A DNA stretch of 64,000 bases from Pseudomonas fluorescens. GTDB taxonomy: Bacteria; Pseudomonadota; Gammaproteobacteria; Pseudomonadales; Pseudomonadaceae. Where the stretch lies: contig NZ_CABVII010000015.1 in NCBI RefSeq assembly GCF_902497995.1, positions 62,001 to 126,000 on the forward strand. The letters are read 5' to 3'. The notes beneath the pieces were generated by a model, which saw only the letters and a program-made list of their open reading frames with translations, did not search any database and was not told the DNA's origin. The position numbers and the translations under genes were made by a program. Numbering within the stretch: position 1 is the first letter of the stretch; the number at the start of each line of letters is the position of its first letter. This document shows positions 44,297 through 52,331 of the stretch, one piece after another.

Positions 44297-44391
44297 ATCG
44301 CGGGCAAGCCCGCTCCCACATTGGAACTCGGGTGTTCACAACATCTGTGTTCACCGCAAATTTAATGTGGGAGCGGGCTTGCTCGCGAATG
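44297..44391. repeat. REP pair (GTGGGAGCGGGC type), inverted
   Basis: Two inverted copies between the convergent TM2 gene and pyrC'. Confidence 0.88.
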
Positions 44392-44405
44392 CAGGCGACT
44401 CGGTC

Positions 44406-45677
44406 TTAAGCCTGGTGGCTGATACGCCCGTCTACCAAGGTGTAACGCACCACACCCGGCAGGCTGTGACCCATGAACGGGCAATTTTCACCCTTGGACA
44501 GCCAGGTTTCGCCGGCCACGGTCGAGGCTGCAGGGTCGAACAGCACAATATCCGCTGCACCGCCCACCGCCAACTTGCCCGCCGGCAGGCGTAATGCCTC
44601 GGCAGGTCCGGCGCTCAAGCGTGCAAGCAGGGTCGGCAGGTCGAGCAAGCCGTCTTCCACCAACGTCATCGCCAGTGGCAGCAACAACTCAACGCTGCTG
44701 ATGCCCGGCTCGGTGGCACCGAACGGCGCCAGTTTCGCATCCCGCTCGTGTGGCTGGTGATGGCTGGAGATGGCCGAGATCACGCCAGACTTCACCGCCT
44801 CACGCAGGCCATCGCGGTCGGCGCGGGTGCGCAGCGGCGGCTGGACGTGATAGAGGCTGCTGAAGCCGATCAGCGCTTCATCCGTCAAAATCAACTGGTA
44901 CAGGGCGACATCGGCGGTCACTGGTAGCCCGCGTGCCTGGGCCTGGGCGATCAGGGCCACGCCGCGAGCGCTGGTGAGCTGGCTGAAATGCGCGCGCACG
45001 CCGCTTTGCTCGACCAGCAACAGATCCCGGGCCAGGGCCACGGTCTCGGCGGTTTCCGGAATGCCCGGCAAACCGAGGAAACTGGCGGTCGGGCCTTCAT
45101 GGGCCAGGCCACCTTCGGCCAGGTCATGGTCCTGGGAGTTGAACATCACCGTCAGGTCGAACGTTGCCGCGTATTCCAGCGCCCGGCACAGAGTACGGGT
45201 GCTGCGGAAACTCTCCAGGCCATTGCCGAAAGCCACGCAGCCGGCATCGCGCAAAGCCACGAGTTCTGCAAGCTGTTCGCCGTCCAGGCCTTTGCTCAAG
45301 GCGCCAATCGGATAAACCTTGGCGTTGCCGGCCTCGCGGGCGCGATCGAGGATCAGTTCGGCCACGGCCGAGGTGTCCAGCACCGGTTTGGTCTTCGGTG
45401 GGCAGCACAGGCTGGTCACGCCACCGGCCGCTGCGGCGCGGGTTTCGCTGATGATCGAACCTTTGCGGCTGTAGCCCGGTTCGCGCAGGGCGACGTTCAG
45501 GTCAACCAGGCCCGGCGCGGCCACCAGGCCTTGGGCATCGATGGTGTCGACGGCGACAAAACCGGCCGGTGCGGCGCCAATGGCGACGATCTTGCAGGCT
45601 TCAACGTGGATATCAGTCACTTGATCCAGGCCGCTGCTTGGATCGATAACGCGGGCGCCGAGAATGCTGAGCTTCAC
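44406..45677 (-). CDS. pyrC': Dihydroorotase-like protein PyrC' (non-catalytic PyrB partner), 423 aa
   Basis: An amidohydrolase-fold protein (LSILGARVIDPSSG at the start, GLVAAPGLVDLNVALREPG). The metal site that should read DxHxH is DLNVA, so the metal-binding histidines are gone, as in the structural dihydroorotase homologue that pseudomonads need to assemble active aspartate transcarbamoylase (family knowledge). Its start overlaps the pyrB stop by four bases. Confidence 0.93.
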   Translation of the reverse strand: MKLSILGARVIDPSSGLDQVTDIHVEACKIVAIGAAPAGFVAVDTIDAQGLVAAPGLVDLNVALREPGYSRKGSIISETRAAAAGGVTSLCCPPKTKPVLDTSAVAELILDRAREAGNAKVYPIGALSKGLDGEQLAELVALRDAGCVAFGNGLESFRSTRTLCRALEYAATFDLTVMFNSQDHDLAEGGLAHEGPTASFLGLPGIPETAETVALARDLLLVEQSGVRAHFSQLTSARGVALIAQAQARGLPVTADVALYQLILTDEALIGFSSLYHVQPPLRTRADRDGLREAVKSGVISAISSHHQPHERDAKLAPFGATEPGISSVELLLPLAMTLVEDGLLDLPTLLARLSAGPAEALRLPAGKLAVGGAADIVLFDPAASTVAGETWLSKGENCPFMGHSLPGVVRYTLVDGRISHQA

Positions 45678-46678
45678 TGGGCGTTCTCCTGCTCGAATTG
45701 GCGCTGGGCAGTCTGCCCGCTCATGGCCATGGACAGCACGGCCATACGAATCGCGATGCCGTAGGTCACCTGGTTGAGGATCACCGAGTGCGGGCCGTCC
45801 GCCACGGCGGACTCAATCTCCACCCCACGGTTGATCGGTCCAGGATGCATGACGATGGCATCCGGTTTGGCGCCGGCCAGGCGGGCGGTGGTCAGGCCGA
45901 ACAGGCGGTAGAACTCGCCTTCGCTCGGCAGCAGGCCACCGGTCATGCGTTCGCGCTGCAGGCGCAGCATGATCACCACGTCGACGTCTTTCAGGCCTTC
46001 GGTCATGTCGGTGTAGACCTTCACCCCGTATTGCTCGATGCCGATCGGCAGCAGGGTTTTCGGCGCAATCACGCGGATGTCCGGGCAGCCGAGGGTTTTC
46101 AGGGCCAGCATGTTCGAGCGCGCTACCCGCGAATGCAGGATGTCGCCGACGATGGCCACCGAGAGGTTTTCGAAGCCGCCCTTGTGCCGACGGATCGTGA
46201 GCATGTCGAGCATGCCCTGGGTCGGGTGGGCATGCCGGCCGTCGCCACCATTGATGATCGCCACTTGCGGGCAGACGTGCTCGGCAATGAAGTGGGCCGC
46301 GCCGGAATCACCGTGACGCACGACGAACATGTCGGCGGCCATGGCTTCCAGGTTGCGCAGGGTATCGAGCAGGGTTTCACCCTTGCTCGCCGACGATGTG
46401 GACACGTTGAGGGTGATCACGTCGGCCGACAGCCGCTGGGCCGCCAGTTCGAAGGTGGTGCGGGTGCGGGTGGAGTTCTCGAAGAACACGTTGCACACGG
46501 TCTTGCCACGCAGCAACGGGACTTTCTTCACCGCCCGTGCGCCGACTTCGAGGAACGAATCCGCGGTGTCGAGGATTTCCGTCAGCAACTCGCGGCGCAG
46601 ACCGTCGAGCGAGAGGAAGTGGCGCAGCTGGCCCTGATCATTGAGCTGCAGCGGGCGCTTGGTTTCTAGAGGCGTCAT
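45674..46678 (-). CDS. pyrB: Aspartate carbamoyltransferase catalytic chain
   Basis: The 334-residue enzyme has the carbamoyl-phosphate motif FFENSTRTRTTFE, DMFVVRHGDSGAAHF, HPTQGMLDMLTI and MHPGPINRGVE. The ATG at 46678 (MTPLETKRPLQLND) gives the pseudomonad length, including the N-terminal extension used to bind PyrC'. It commits carbamoyl phosphate to pyrimidine synthesis. Confidence 0.97.
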   Translation of the reverse strand: MTPLETKRPLQLNDQGQLRHFLSLDGLRRELLTEILDTADSFLEVGARAVKKVPLLRGKTVCNVFFENSTRTRTTFELAAQRLSADVITLNVSTSSASKGETLLDTLRNLEAMAADMFVVRHGDSGAAHFIAEHVCPQVAIINGGDGRHAHPTQGMLDMLTIRRHKGGFENLSVAIVGDILHSRVARSNMLALKTLGCPDIRVIAPKTLLPIGIEQYGVKVYTDMTEGLKDVDVVIMLRLQRERMTGGLLPSEGEFYRLFGLTTARLAGAKPDAIVMHPGPINRGVEIESAVADGPHSVILNQVTYGIAIRMAVLSMAMSGQTAQRQFEQENAQ

Positions 46679-46705
46679 CGCGAGGGGGACTCTCAATAGG
46701 GCGAA

Positions 46706-47209
46706 TTAAAAGGCGAGGTCTTGCAGTTCGAGCTTGAGCTCCGGACCGGACAGCTTCACGCGCTCGTGGGCTGCCAGAGACAGGGTCGCGCCCACTACAT
46801 CCGGGCGAATCGGCAACTCGCCGGCGTCCAGATCCAGCAGGCAGACCAACGTCACGCTGGCCGGGCGGCCGTAGTCGAAGAGTTCATTCAGGGCGGCGCG
46901 GATGGTTCGGCCACTCATCAGCACGTCGTCGATCAGCACCAAATGCTGGCCTTCGATCTCGAAGGGCAGGGCAGACGGACGCACTTGCGGGTGCAGGCCG
47001 TTCTGGCTGAAGTCGTCACGGTAGAAGGAAACGTCCAGCGTGCCCAAGGGCGAGTCGCTGCCCAGTTCGTCGAGCAACGCCTGGGCGACCCAGATGCCGC
47101 CGGTTCGAATGCCGATGTAACGCGGTTCGTTGATGCCACGGTGTTCCAGATGGTCCTTGAGGCGGATCGCCATCTGGCTGATCAGTTCGCCGGGATTAGG
47201 CAGGCTCAT
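46706..47209 (-). CDS. pyrR: Bifunctional pyr operon regulator / uracil phosphoribosyltransferase PyrR
   Basis: The 167-residue phosphoribosyltransferase-fold protein has the PRPP motif HLVLIDDVLMSGRTIRAALNEL. The ATG at 47209 (MSLPNPGELISQMAIRLKDHL) has AGGAGC seven bases upstream. It heads pyrR-pyrB-pyrC'; in pseudomonads PyrR acts on pyrimidine gene expression by a route different from Bacillus attenuation, and no attenuator was seen here. Confidence 0.93.
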   Translation of the reverse strand: MSLPNPGELISQMAIRLKDHLEHRGINEPRYIGIRTGGIWVAQALLDELGSDSPLGTLDVSFYRDDFSQNGLHPQVRPSALPFEIEGQHLVLIDDVLMSGRTIRAALNELFDYGRPASVTLVCLLDLDAGELPIRPDVVGATLSLAAHERVKLSGPELKLELQDLAF

Positions 47210-47317
47210 GGTTTGCTCCTTCTTCGGCCCGAGCCCAGCATTTGGGGTATAGCGCTTGGGCGGGGCTCGGGTTGTAGCTAATAGAGACGCGCAGCGGCTC
47301 ATCAGGATCTGTGGGGG

Positions 47318-47755
47318 TCAGGATTCGAACAGCGCGGTGTTTTCGTCGAGCCAGCCTTGCAGCAGCAGGGCGGCGGCAATGGCGTCGACCGGATTGTCGC
47401 GGTAACTGCCCTTTTGCCCGCCGCGATCACGCCGCTCGCCCTTGGCTTCGAAGGTGGTCAGGCGTTCGTCGTGGGTATAGAAGGGCAGGTTGTAACGGCC
47501 ATTCAGGCGCCGGGCGAATTTTTCCGCCCGCAGGCACATGTCGCTCGGTGTGCCGTCCATGTTCAATGGCAGGCCGACCACCACGGCATCGGGTTTCCAC
47601 TCCTTGATCAGCGCTTCGACCTGATTCCAGTCGGGAATGCCGTTCTGTGCCTTCAAGGTGCACAGCTCGCGAGCCTGGCCGGTAATCACCTGGCCGACCG
47701 CGACGCCGATCTGTTTGGTGCCATAGTCGAAACCCAGAATCAACCGCAGGGCCAT
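47318..47755 (-). CDS. ruvX: Putative pre-16S rRNA nuclease YqgF/RuvX
   Basis: The 145-residue RNase H-fold protein has ILGFDYGTKQIGVAVGQ, VVGLPLNMDGTPSDM, YTHDERLTTFEA and a D near the end (NPVDAIAAALLLQGWLD). It processes the 5' end of 16S rRNA. Its start codon overlaps the yqgE stop by one base. Confidence 0.96.
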   Translation of the reverse strand: MALRLILGFDYGTKQIGVAVGQVITGQARELCTLKAQNGIPDWNQVEALIKEWKPDAVVVGLPLNMDGTPSDMCLRAEKFARRLNGRYNLPFYTHDERLTTFEAKGERRDRGGQKGSYRDNPVDAIAAALLLQGWLDENTALFES

Positions 47756-48327
47756 CAGGCGTGCCCCGCCTGGCTGGTCAGCAGGTTGAGATTGATGCCC
47801 AAGTGTTTGGCCGCCGCTTCCAGGCGCAATTCACTGCTGGTATTGAACAGGATGTCGGCGTCGAACGGGCAGGTCAGCCAGGCATTGTCGGCCAGTTCGG
47901 CCTCCAGTTGCCCGGCTTCCCAACCGGCGTAGCCCAGGATGATCACGCTTTTCGCGGGGCCGACGCCGTCGGCGATGGCGAACAGCACGTCCTGGGAGGT
48001 CGACAAAGACAGCTCGCCTTCCAGATCAACGGTCGCCTGAAAGGTTTTTCCCGACGGATGCAGGACAAAGCCGCGATCGGTCTGCACCGGCCCGCCGATA
48101 AAGATCGGCACATGCTGGCAGAGGGCCGGCGGTTCGATGTCGGGGCGCAATTGTTCGAGGATATCGGCCAGGTTCAGGTCTTGCGGACGGTTGACCACCA
48201 GCCCCATGGCACCATTGGCCGTGTGCTCGACGATGTAGGTCAAGGTGTGCGCAAAGTTCGGGTCGGCCATGTGTGGCATGGCGATCAGGAAGTGATGCTT
48301 GAGGTAGCTGGGGCTGACGTTCTTCAT
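47755..48327 (-). CDS. YqgE/AlgH family protein, 190 aa
   Basis: DUF179 protein with YLKHHFLIAMPHMADPNFAHTLTYIVEHTANGAMGLVVNRP and a central GGPVQTDRGFVLH. AlgH in Pseudomonas is linked to alginate expression, but the molecular role is unclear. The ATG at 48327 (MKNVSPSYLKH) is chosen over an upstream GTG or similar start. Confidence 0.95.
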   Translation of the reverse strand: MKNVSPSYLKHHFLIAMPHMADPNFAHTLTYIVEHTANGAMGLVVNRPQDLNLADILEQLRPDIEPPALCQHVPIFIGGPVQTDRGFVLHPSGKTFQATVDLEGELSLSTSQDVLFAIADGVGPAKSVIILGYAGWEAGQLEAELADNAWLTCPFDADILFNTSSELRLEAAAKHLGINLNLLTSQAGHA

Positions 48328-48402
48328 GAGCGCTAGTGTGGCGTTGGAGGGGCGAACTGACAAGCCGGGGATGGCGCAATTTCCCAGCCGACGAAGATCA
48401 AC

Positions 48403-48492
48403 TGTGGGAGCGGGCTTGCTCGCGAAGGCTGCGTGTCAGTCGACATGAATGCTGAATGACACACCGCCTTCGCGAGCAAGCCCGCTCCCACA
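48403..48492. repeat. REP pair (GTGGGAGCGGGC type), inverted
   Basis: Two inverted copies between yqgE and tonB. Confidence 0.9.
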
Positions 48493-48507
48493 GGGGTTCT
48501 GCGGTGT

Positions 48508-49407
48508 TCAGTTGCTGGAGAGTCGGTCGCCGCGGGCGAATTTCCAGGTGCGGATGATTTCCAGCCGGTCGATGTCCGACAAATCCCCGGTAAACGGCGA
48601 GAACGGCGCCGCCAGCCGCACAATCCGCTGCGCCGCCTGATCCAGCAGCGGTTGCCCGGAAGACTCCAGCACCAGCACTTCATACAGTGAGCCGTCGCGG
48701 TTGATCGAGACCATCAGGCGCAAATTGCCGTAAATCTGTTTGCGTCGGGCCTCGTCCGGGTAATTGAGGTTGCCGATGCGCTCGACCTTCTTGCGCCATT
48801 CGTCCTTGTACCAGGCGCCCTTGTCGCGCATGGTCGAGGCGGCGCTCAGGCGGTGGATACGCGGGCGCTTGGCGTATAGCTGTTGTTCGTTGGCCAGTTC
48901 CGCTTCAAGGCTGGCGATGTCGCTGGACAGCTGTTCACTGTCGAACGTCGGCGCCGCCACCTTGGGTTTGGTGTCGGTCTTGGGTTCTGCGGTTTTGGCC
49001 GGGGCTTTTTTCGGTTTGGGCGCGACGGTCGTCACGGCTGCCTTGGGCGGGGCTTGCTGTACTTCAGGTTTGGCCGCCGGCGGTGGGGTGACTTTGCGCA
49101 CCTTGTTGTCCTGGAACGGCGCGACCTCGGTGGTCTTGGGAATCGCCTTCTTATCCAGGGTGCCGCTGCCTTGCTGGTTTTCCTGGGCAAGGAAGTCAGC
49201 TTTTTCGGGCTTTTTTTCGCTTTTGAACGTGGCGAGGGTGATTTCCAGGGTTTTGCTGATCTGCGTGGGTTCGACCATCGTAAAGCCGACACCCAAGAGC
49301 AAGGCCAGGTGAATCAGCGCCGCGAGGAACAGGGTAAAACCGAGGCGATCGACCGGGCGCACACCACGATGGGCGAGTTCAGCGGGCAGATCGGACGGAA
49401 GCGTCAT
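48508..49407 (-). CDS. tonB: Energy transducer TonB, 299 aa
   Basis: One N-terminal transmembrane helix (about residues 22-45, LGFTLFLAALIHLALLLGVGF) with the SHLH-like histidine, a Lys/Pro/Ala-rich periplasmic spacer, and a TonB C-terminal domain (YGNLRLMVSINRDGSLYEVLVLESSGQPLLDQAAQRIVRLA). It links the proton motive force to outer-membrane receptors; the homologue at this position in P. aeruginosa, tonB3, affects twitching motility. The start could also be the ATG at 49419; neither has a clear ribosome-binding site. Confidence 0.9.
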   Translation of the reverse strand: MTLPSDLPAELAHRGVRPVDRLGFTLFLAALIHLALLLGVGFTMVEPTQISKTLEITLATFKSEKKPEKADFLAQENQQGSGTLDKKAIPKTTEVAPFQDNKVRKVTPPPAAKPEVQQAPPKAAVTTVAPKPKKAPAKTAEPKTDTKPKVAAPTFDSEQLSSDIASLEAELANEQQLYAKRPRIHRLSAASTMRDKGAWYKDEWRKKVERIGNLNYPDEARRKQIYGNLRLMVSINRDGSLYEVLVLESSGQPLLDQAAQRIVRLAAPFSPFTGDLSDIDRLEIIRTWKFARGDRLSSN

Positions 49408-49454
49408 AAAAACCAACATAGCGTTTTTCACAGGCCGGGCATGATAACGCAATG

Positions 49455-49545
49455 TTGGTTTTTAGCTTCAGGCTTCAAGCGGCAAGCGATAAGCTGTCCG
49501 CCGCGTGCTTCAAACTTGCGGCTTGAGGCTTGCAGCTTGCAGCTT
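49455..49545. repeat. AAGCTTCAAGC/GCTTGCAGCTTG repeat, overlapping the gshB 3' end
   Basis: A low-complexity inverted repeat made of GCTTCAAGC, GCAAGC and CTTGCAGC words, a dispersed element type in pseudomonads. Its right part is translated as the last residues of GshB. Confidence 0.65.
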
Positions 49546-50481
49546 CTTCTCGATGGCATCCATCAACAGGCCACCGATGTCGGTGCCGAACGCATTGTCG
49601 ATCTCGCGAATGCAGGTCGGGCTGGTGACGTTGATTTCCGTCAGGTGCTCGCCAATCACATCCAGACCGACGAACAGCAGGCCTTTCTCGCGCAGGGTCG
49701 GGCCGACTTGTGCCGCGATCCAGCGATCTTTCTCGGTCAGCGGACGCGCTTCGCCACGCCCACCGGCGGCCAGGTTGCCCCGGGTTTCGCCCGCCGCCGG
49801 GATTCGCGCCAGGCAGTAATCCACCGGTTCGCCATCGATCATCAGGATGCGTTTGTCGCCATCGACGATGGCCGGCAGGTAACCCTGGATCATGATCTGC
49901 TGATTGCCATGCAGGGTCAGGGTTTCGAGGATCACCGACAGGTTCGGGTGGCCGACGGTGTGACGGAAGATCGACGAACCGCCCATGCCATCCAACGGCT
50001 TGAGGATCACATCACCGTGGTGATCGGCGAACTCACGCAATACGTCCGGGCGACGGCTGACGATGGTCGGCGGTGTGCACTGCGGGAACAGCGTGGCGAA
50101 TAGTTTCTCGTTGCAGTCGCGCAGGCTTTGCGGCTTGTTGACCACCAGTACGCCAGCGCGCTCGGCCTGCTCCAGCAGGTACGTGGAGTAGACGAACTCC
50201 ATGTCGAACGGCGGGTCCTTGCGCATCAGAATCACGTCCAGGTCGCTCAGCAGCGCATCCTGCTCGGCGTCCAGTTCGAACCATTTTTCCGGATTGGCGA
50301 AGACTTTCAACGGACGCATCCGCGCCCGCGCTTCGCCTTCGGCCTGGTACAAATCCCGCTGTTCCATATAGAACAGTTCCCAGCCGCGCTTCTGCGCGGC
50401 CAGCAGCATGGCCAGCGAGCTATCCTTCTTGTAGGAGATGCTGGCAATGGGATCCATGACAATCCCGACGCGAACGCTCAT
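49510..50481 (-). CDS. gshB: Glutathione synthetase
   Basis: ATP-grasp enzyme of 323 residues: SVRVGIVMDPIASISYKKDSSLAMLLAAQKRGWEL, VFSTYLLEQAE, VVNKPQSLRDCNEKLF, VILKPLDGMGGSSIFR and NVTSPTCIREID. It joins gamma-glutamylcysteine and glycine. The ATG at 50481 (MSVRVGIV) gives the family start; the frame continues upstream into REP sequence. The tail LQAASLKPQV is encoded by the flanking repeat. Confidence 0.96.
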   Translation of the reverse strand: MSVRVGIVMDPIASISYKKDSSLAMLLAAQKRGWELFYMEQRDLYQAEGEARARMRPLKVFANPEKWFELDAEQDALLSDLDVILMRKDPPFDMEFVYSTYLLEQAERAGVLVVNKPQSLRDCNEKLFATLFPQCTPPTIVSRRPDVLREFADHHGDVILKPLDGMGGSSIFRHTVGHPNLSVILETLTLHGNQQIMIQGYLPAIVDGDKRILMIDGEPVDYCLARIPAAGETRGNLAAGGRGEARPLTEKDRWIAAQVGPTLREKGLLFVGLDVIGEHLTEINVTSPTCIREIDNAFGTDIGGLLMDAIEKKLQAASLKPQV

Positions 50482-50522
50482 GGGTGTTTCCTCGAAGATT
50501 TGGGGGGCTATGCCGATCCTCT

Positions 50523-50612
50523 TGTAGGAGCGAGGCTTGCCCGCGAAGCAGGCGGCACGGTTTTGCAGGCACACCGCGTCATCGTTCTTCGCGGGCAAGC
50601 CTCGCTCCTACA
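50523..50612. repeat. REP pair (GTAGGAGCGAGG type), near-identical to the one at 52.2 kb
   Basis: The 90 bases, including the spacer, differ at a single position from 52206-52295. Confidence 0.95.
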
Positions 50613-50833
50613 CAAAAGATCAATCCACAGGACCGTATAAAAGTGGCGTCAGAGTGGCGCCGAGTGTGTTCCGGGTCAAGGAAAAACCACCACGCCAGTC
50701 CCCCGATAGATTGGATCTGGAGACTGTGCTAAAAAGGCTGCCATATCGTGCTGGGCCTTGAACATCAAGGGTTTCAAGCCTGCGGTTAGCGCAAATGGAC
50801 AATTTGATTCGCAAAGGCGACGGTAGAGCATTT

Positions 50834-51238
50834 ATGGAACAGCATTCCAGCGCCTTGAAGGTCATGGTGATCGACGATTCGAAGACGATTCGCCGCACCG
50901 CCGAAACGCTGTTGAAGAACGTGGGTTGTGAGGTCATCACGGCCATCGATGGTTTTGATGCCCTGGCCAAGATTGCCGATAATCACCCCGGCATTATCTT
51001 TGTCGACATCATGATGCCGCGCCTGGATGGTTATCAGACCTGCGCCTTGATCAAGAACAACAGCGCGTTCAAGTCCACACCCGTGATCATGCTGTCGTCC
51101 AAGGACGGGCTGTTCGACAAGGCCAAGGGGCGCATCGTCGGCTCCGACCAGTTTTTGACCAAACCTTTCAGCAAGGAAGAACTGCTGAACGCGATCCAGG
51201 CCCATGTACCGGGCTTCGCCGCCGTTTTGCCGCAGTAA
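50834..51238 (+). CDS. pilG: Twitching motility response regulator PilG
   Basis: Single REC domain of 134 residues: KVMVIDDSKTIRRTAETLLKNVGCEV, phosphoacceptor Asp in IIFVDIMMPRLDGYQ, and the Lys in DQFLTKPFSKEELL. PilG is a CheY-like output of the Pil-Chp pathway that favours pilus extension and cAMP synthesis. The ATG at 50834 (MEQHSSALKVMVIDD) matches the family start. Confidence 0.96.
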   Translation: MEQHSSALKVMVIDDSKTIRRTAETLLKNVGCEVITAIDGFDALAKIADNHPGIIFVDIMMPRLDGYQTCALIKNNSAFKSTPVIMLSSKDGLFDKAKGRIVGSDQFLTKPFSKEELLNAIQAHVPGFAAVLPQ

Positions 51239-51294
51239 GACACCACAGTGACGCTCGGCCAGCGGGCCCGGTGTCGACAAGAATGGGGAAGACC

Positions 51295-51660
51295 ATGGCA
51301 CGTATTCTGATCGTCGATGATTCGCCGACCGAAATGTACAAACTGACCGGCATGCTGGAAAAGCACGGTCATGAAGTGTTGAAGGCCGAAAATGGCGCCG
51401 ACGGCGTGGCCCTGGCCCGCCAGGAAAAACCCGACGCGGTGCTGATGGACATCGTCATGCCCGGCCTCAACGGTTTTCAGGCGACCCGTCAGCTGACCAA
51501 AGACCCGGAAACCGGACACATTCCGGTGATCATCATCACCACCAAGGATCAGGAAACCGACAAGGTCTGGGGCACGCGCCAGGGGGCCAGGGACTACCTG
51601 ACCAAACCGGTCGACGAAGACACCCTGATCAAGATCCTGAACAACGTGCTGGCCGGTTGA
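51295..51660 (+). CDS. pilH: Twitching motility response regulator PilH
   Basis: Single REC domain of 121 residues: RILIVDDSPTEMYKLTGMLEKHGHEV, Asp in VLMDIVMPGLNGFQ, Lys in RDYLTKPVDEDTL. PilH opposes PilG and promotes retraction. GGGGAA lies seven bases upstream of the ATG. Confidence 0.96.
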   Translation: MARILIVDDSPTEMYKLTGMLEKHGHEVLKAENGADGVALARQEKPDAVLMDIVMPGLNGFQATRQLTKDPETGHIPVIIITTKDQETDKVWGTRQGARDYLTKPVDEDTLIKILNNVLAG

Positions 51661-51670
51661 TAATCCAGCC

Positions 51671-52210
51671 ATGACCGAGTCGCTGACCGCCTTCGAACTG
51701 CTGCTGCAGATCGATCGGCGTTGTCGTCTGCTGGCGGCGGATCTACCGTCCCAGCCGTTCCGACAGGACCGCTGGAGCGGTATCGGTTTTCGCCTGGGCG
51801 AGCGCTGGTACGTCGCACCCATGGGCGAAGTCAGCGAAGTGTTGCATGAGCCGCGGTTCACTCAGCTGCCGGGCGTCAAACCCTGGGTCAAGGGCGTCGC
51901 CAACTTGCGCGGACGATTGCTGCCGATCATGGATGTGTGTGGCTTCTTCGGTCATGAGCTGTCGCCTCTGCGCAAGCAGCGGCGGGTGTTGGTGGTCGAG
52001 CATGGCGATGTGTTCGCCGGGTTGATGGTTGATGAAGTCTTCGGTCTCCAGCACTTTGCCCAGGACAGTCTGGAGCCGGCAGACAATGGGCACGGGCCGA
52101 TTTCGGCGTTCGTCACCGGCCGCTTTCAACGCGGGCAGACCTGGCAGGTGTTCAGCCCGTTTGCGTTGGTGCAGTCGCAAGGTTTCATGAACGTCGCCGC
52201 AGTCCTGTAG
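51671..52210 (+). CDS. pilI: Twitching motility CheW-like adaptor PilI
   Basis: The 179-residue CheW-domain protein has GFRLGERWYVAPMGEVSEVL, VKGVANLRGRLLPIMDVCGFFG and GLMVDEVFGLQHF. It couples the receptor PilJ to the kinase ChpA. Its stop codon TAG is formed by the first bases of a REP element. Confidence 0.95.
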   Translation: MTESLTAFELLLQIDRRCRLLAADLPSQPFRQDRWSGIGFRLGERWYVAPMGEVSEVLHEPRFTQLPGVKPWVKGVANLRGRLLPIMDVCGFFGHELSPLRKQRRVLVVEHGDVFAGLMVDEVFGLQHFAQDSLEPADNGHGPISAFVTGRFQRGQTWQVFSPFALVQSQGFMNVAAVL

Positions 52211-52295
52211 GAGCGAGGCTTGCCCGCGAAGCAGGCGGCACGGTTTTGCAGGCACACCGCGTTATCGTTCTTCGCGGGCAAGCCTCGCTCCTACA
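52206..52295. repeat. REP pair (GTAGGAGCGAGG type) between pilI and pilJ
   Basis: Starts inside the pilI stop codon; 89 of 90 bases match 50523-50612. It lies inside the pil-chp operon. Confidence 0.95.
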
Positions 52296-52331
52296 GGGGG
52301 GGGTTGGATTGGGCAGGACAGGCGAGAACCG

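Noticed and set aside
44406..45677. Active dihydroorotase (PyrC)
   Set aside because: The DxHxH metal site reads DLNVA, so it is assigned as the non-catalytic PyrC' partner encoded downstream of pyrB.
50481..50598. 39-codon N-terminal extension of GshB
   Set aside because: It is translated REP sequence; the ATG at 50481 begins the conserved MSVRVGIVMDP start.
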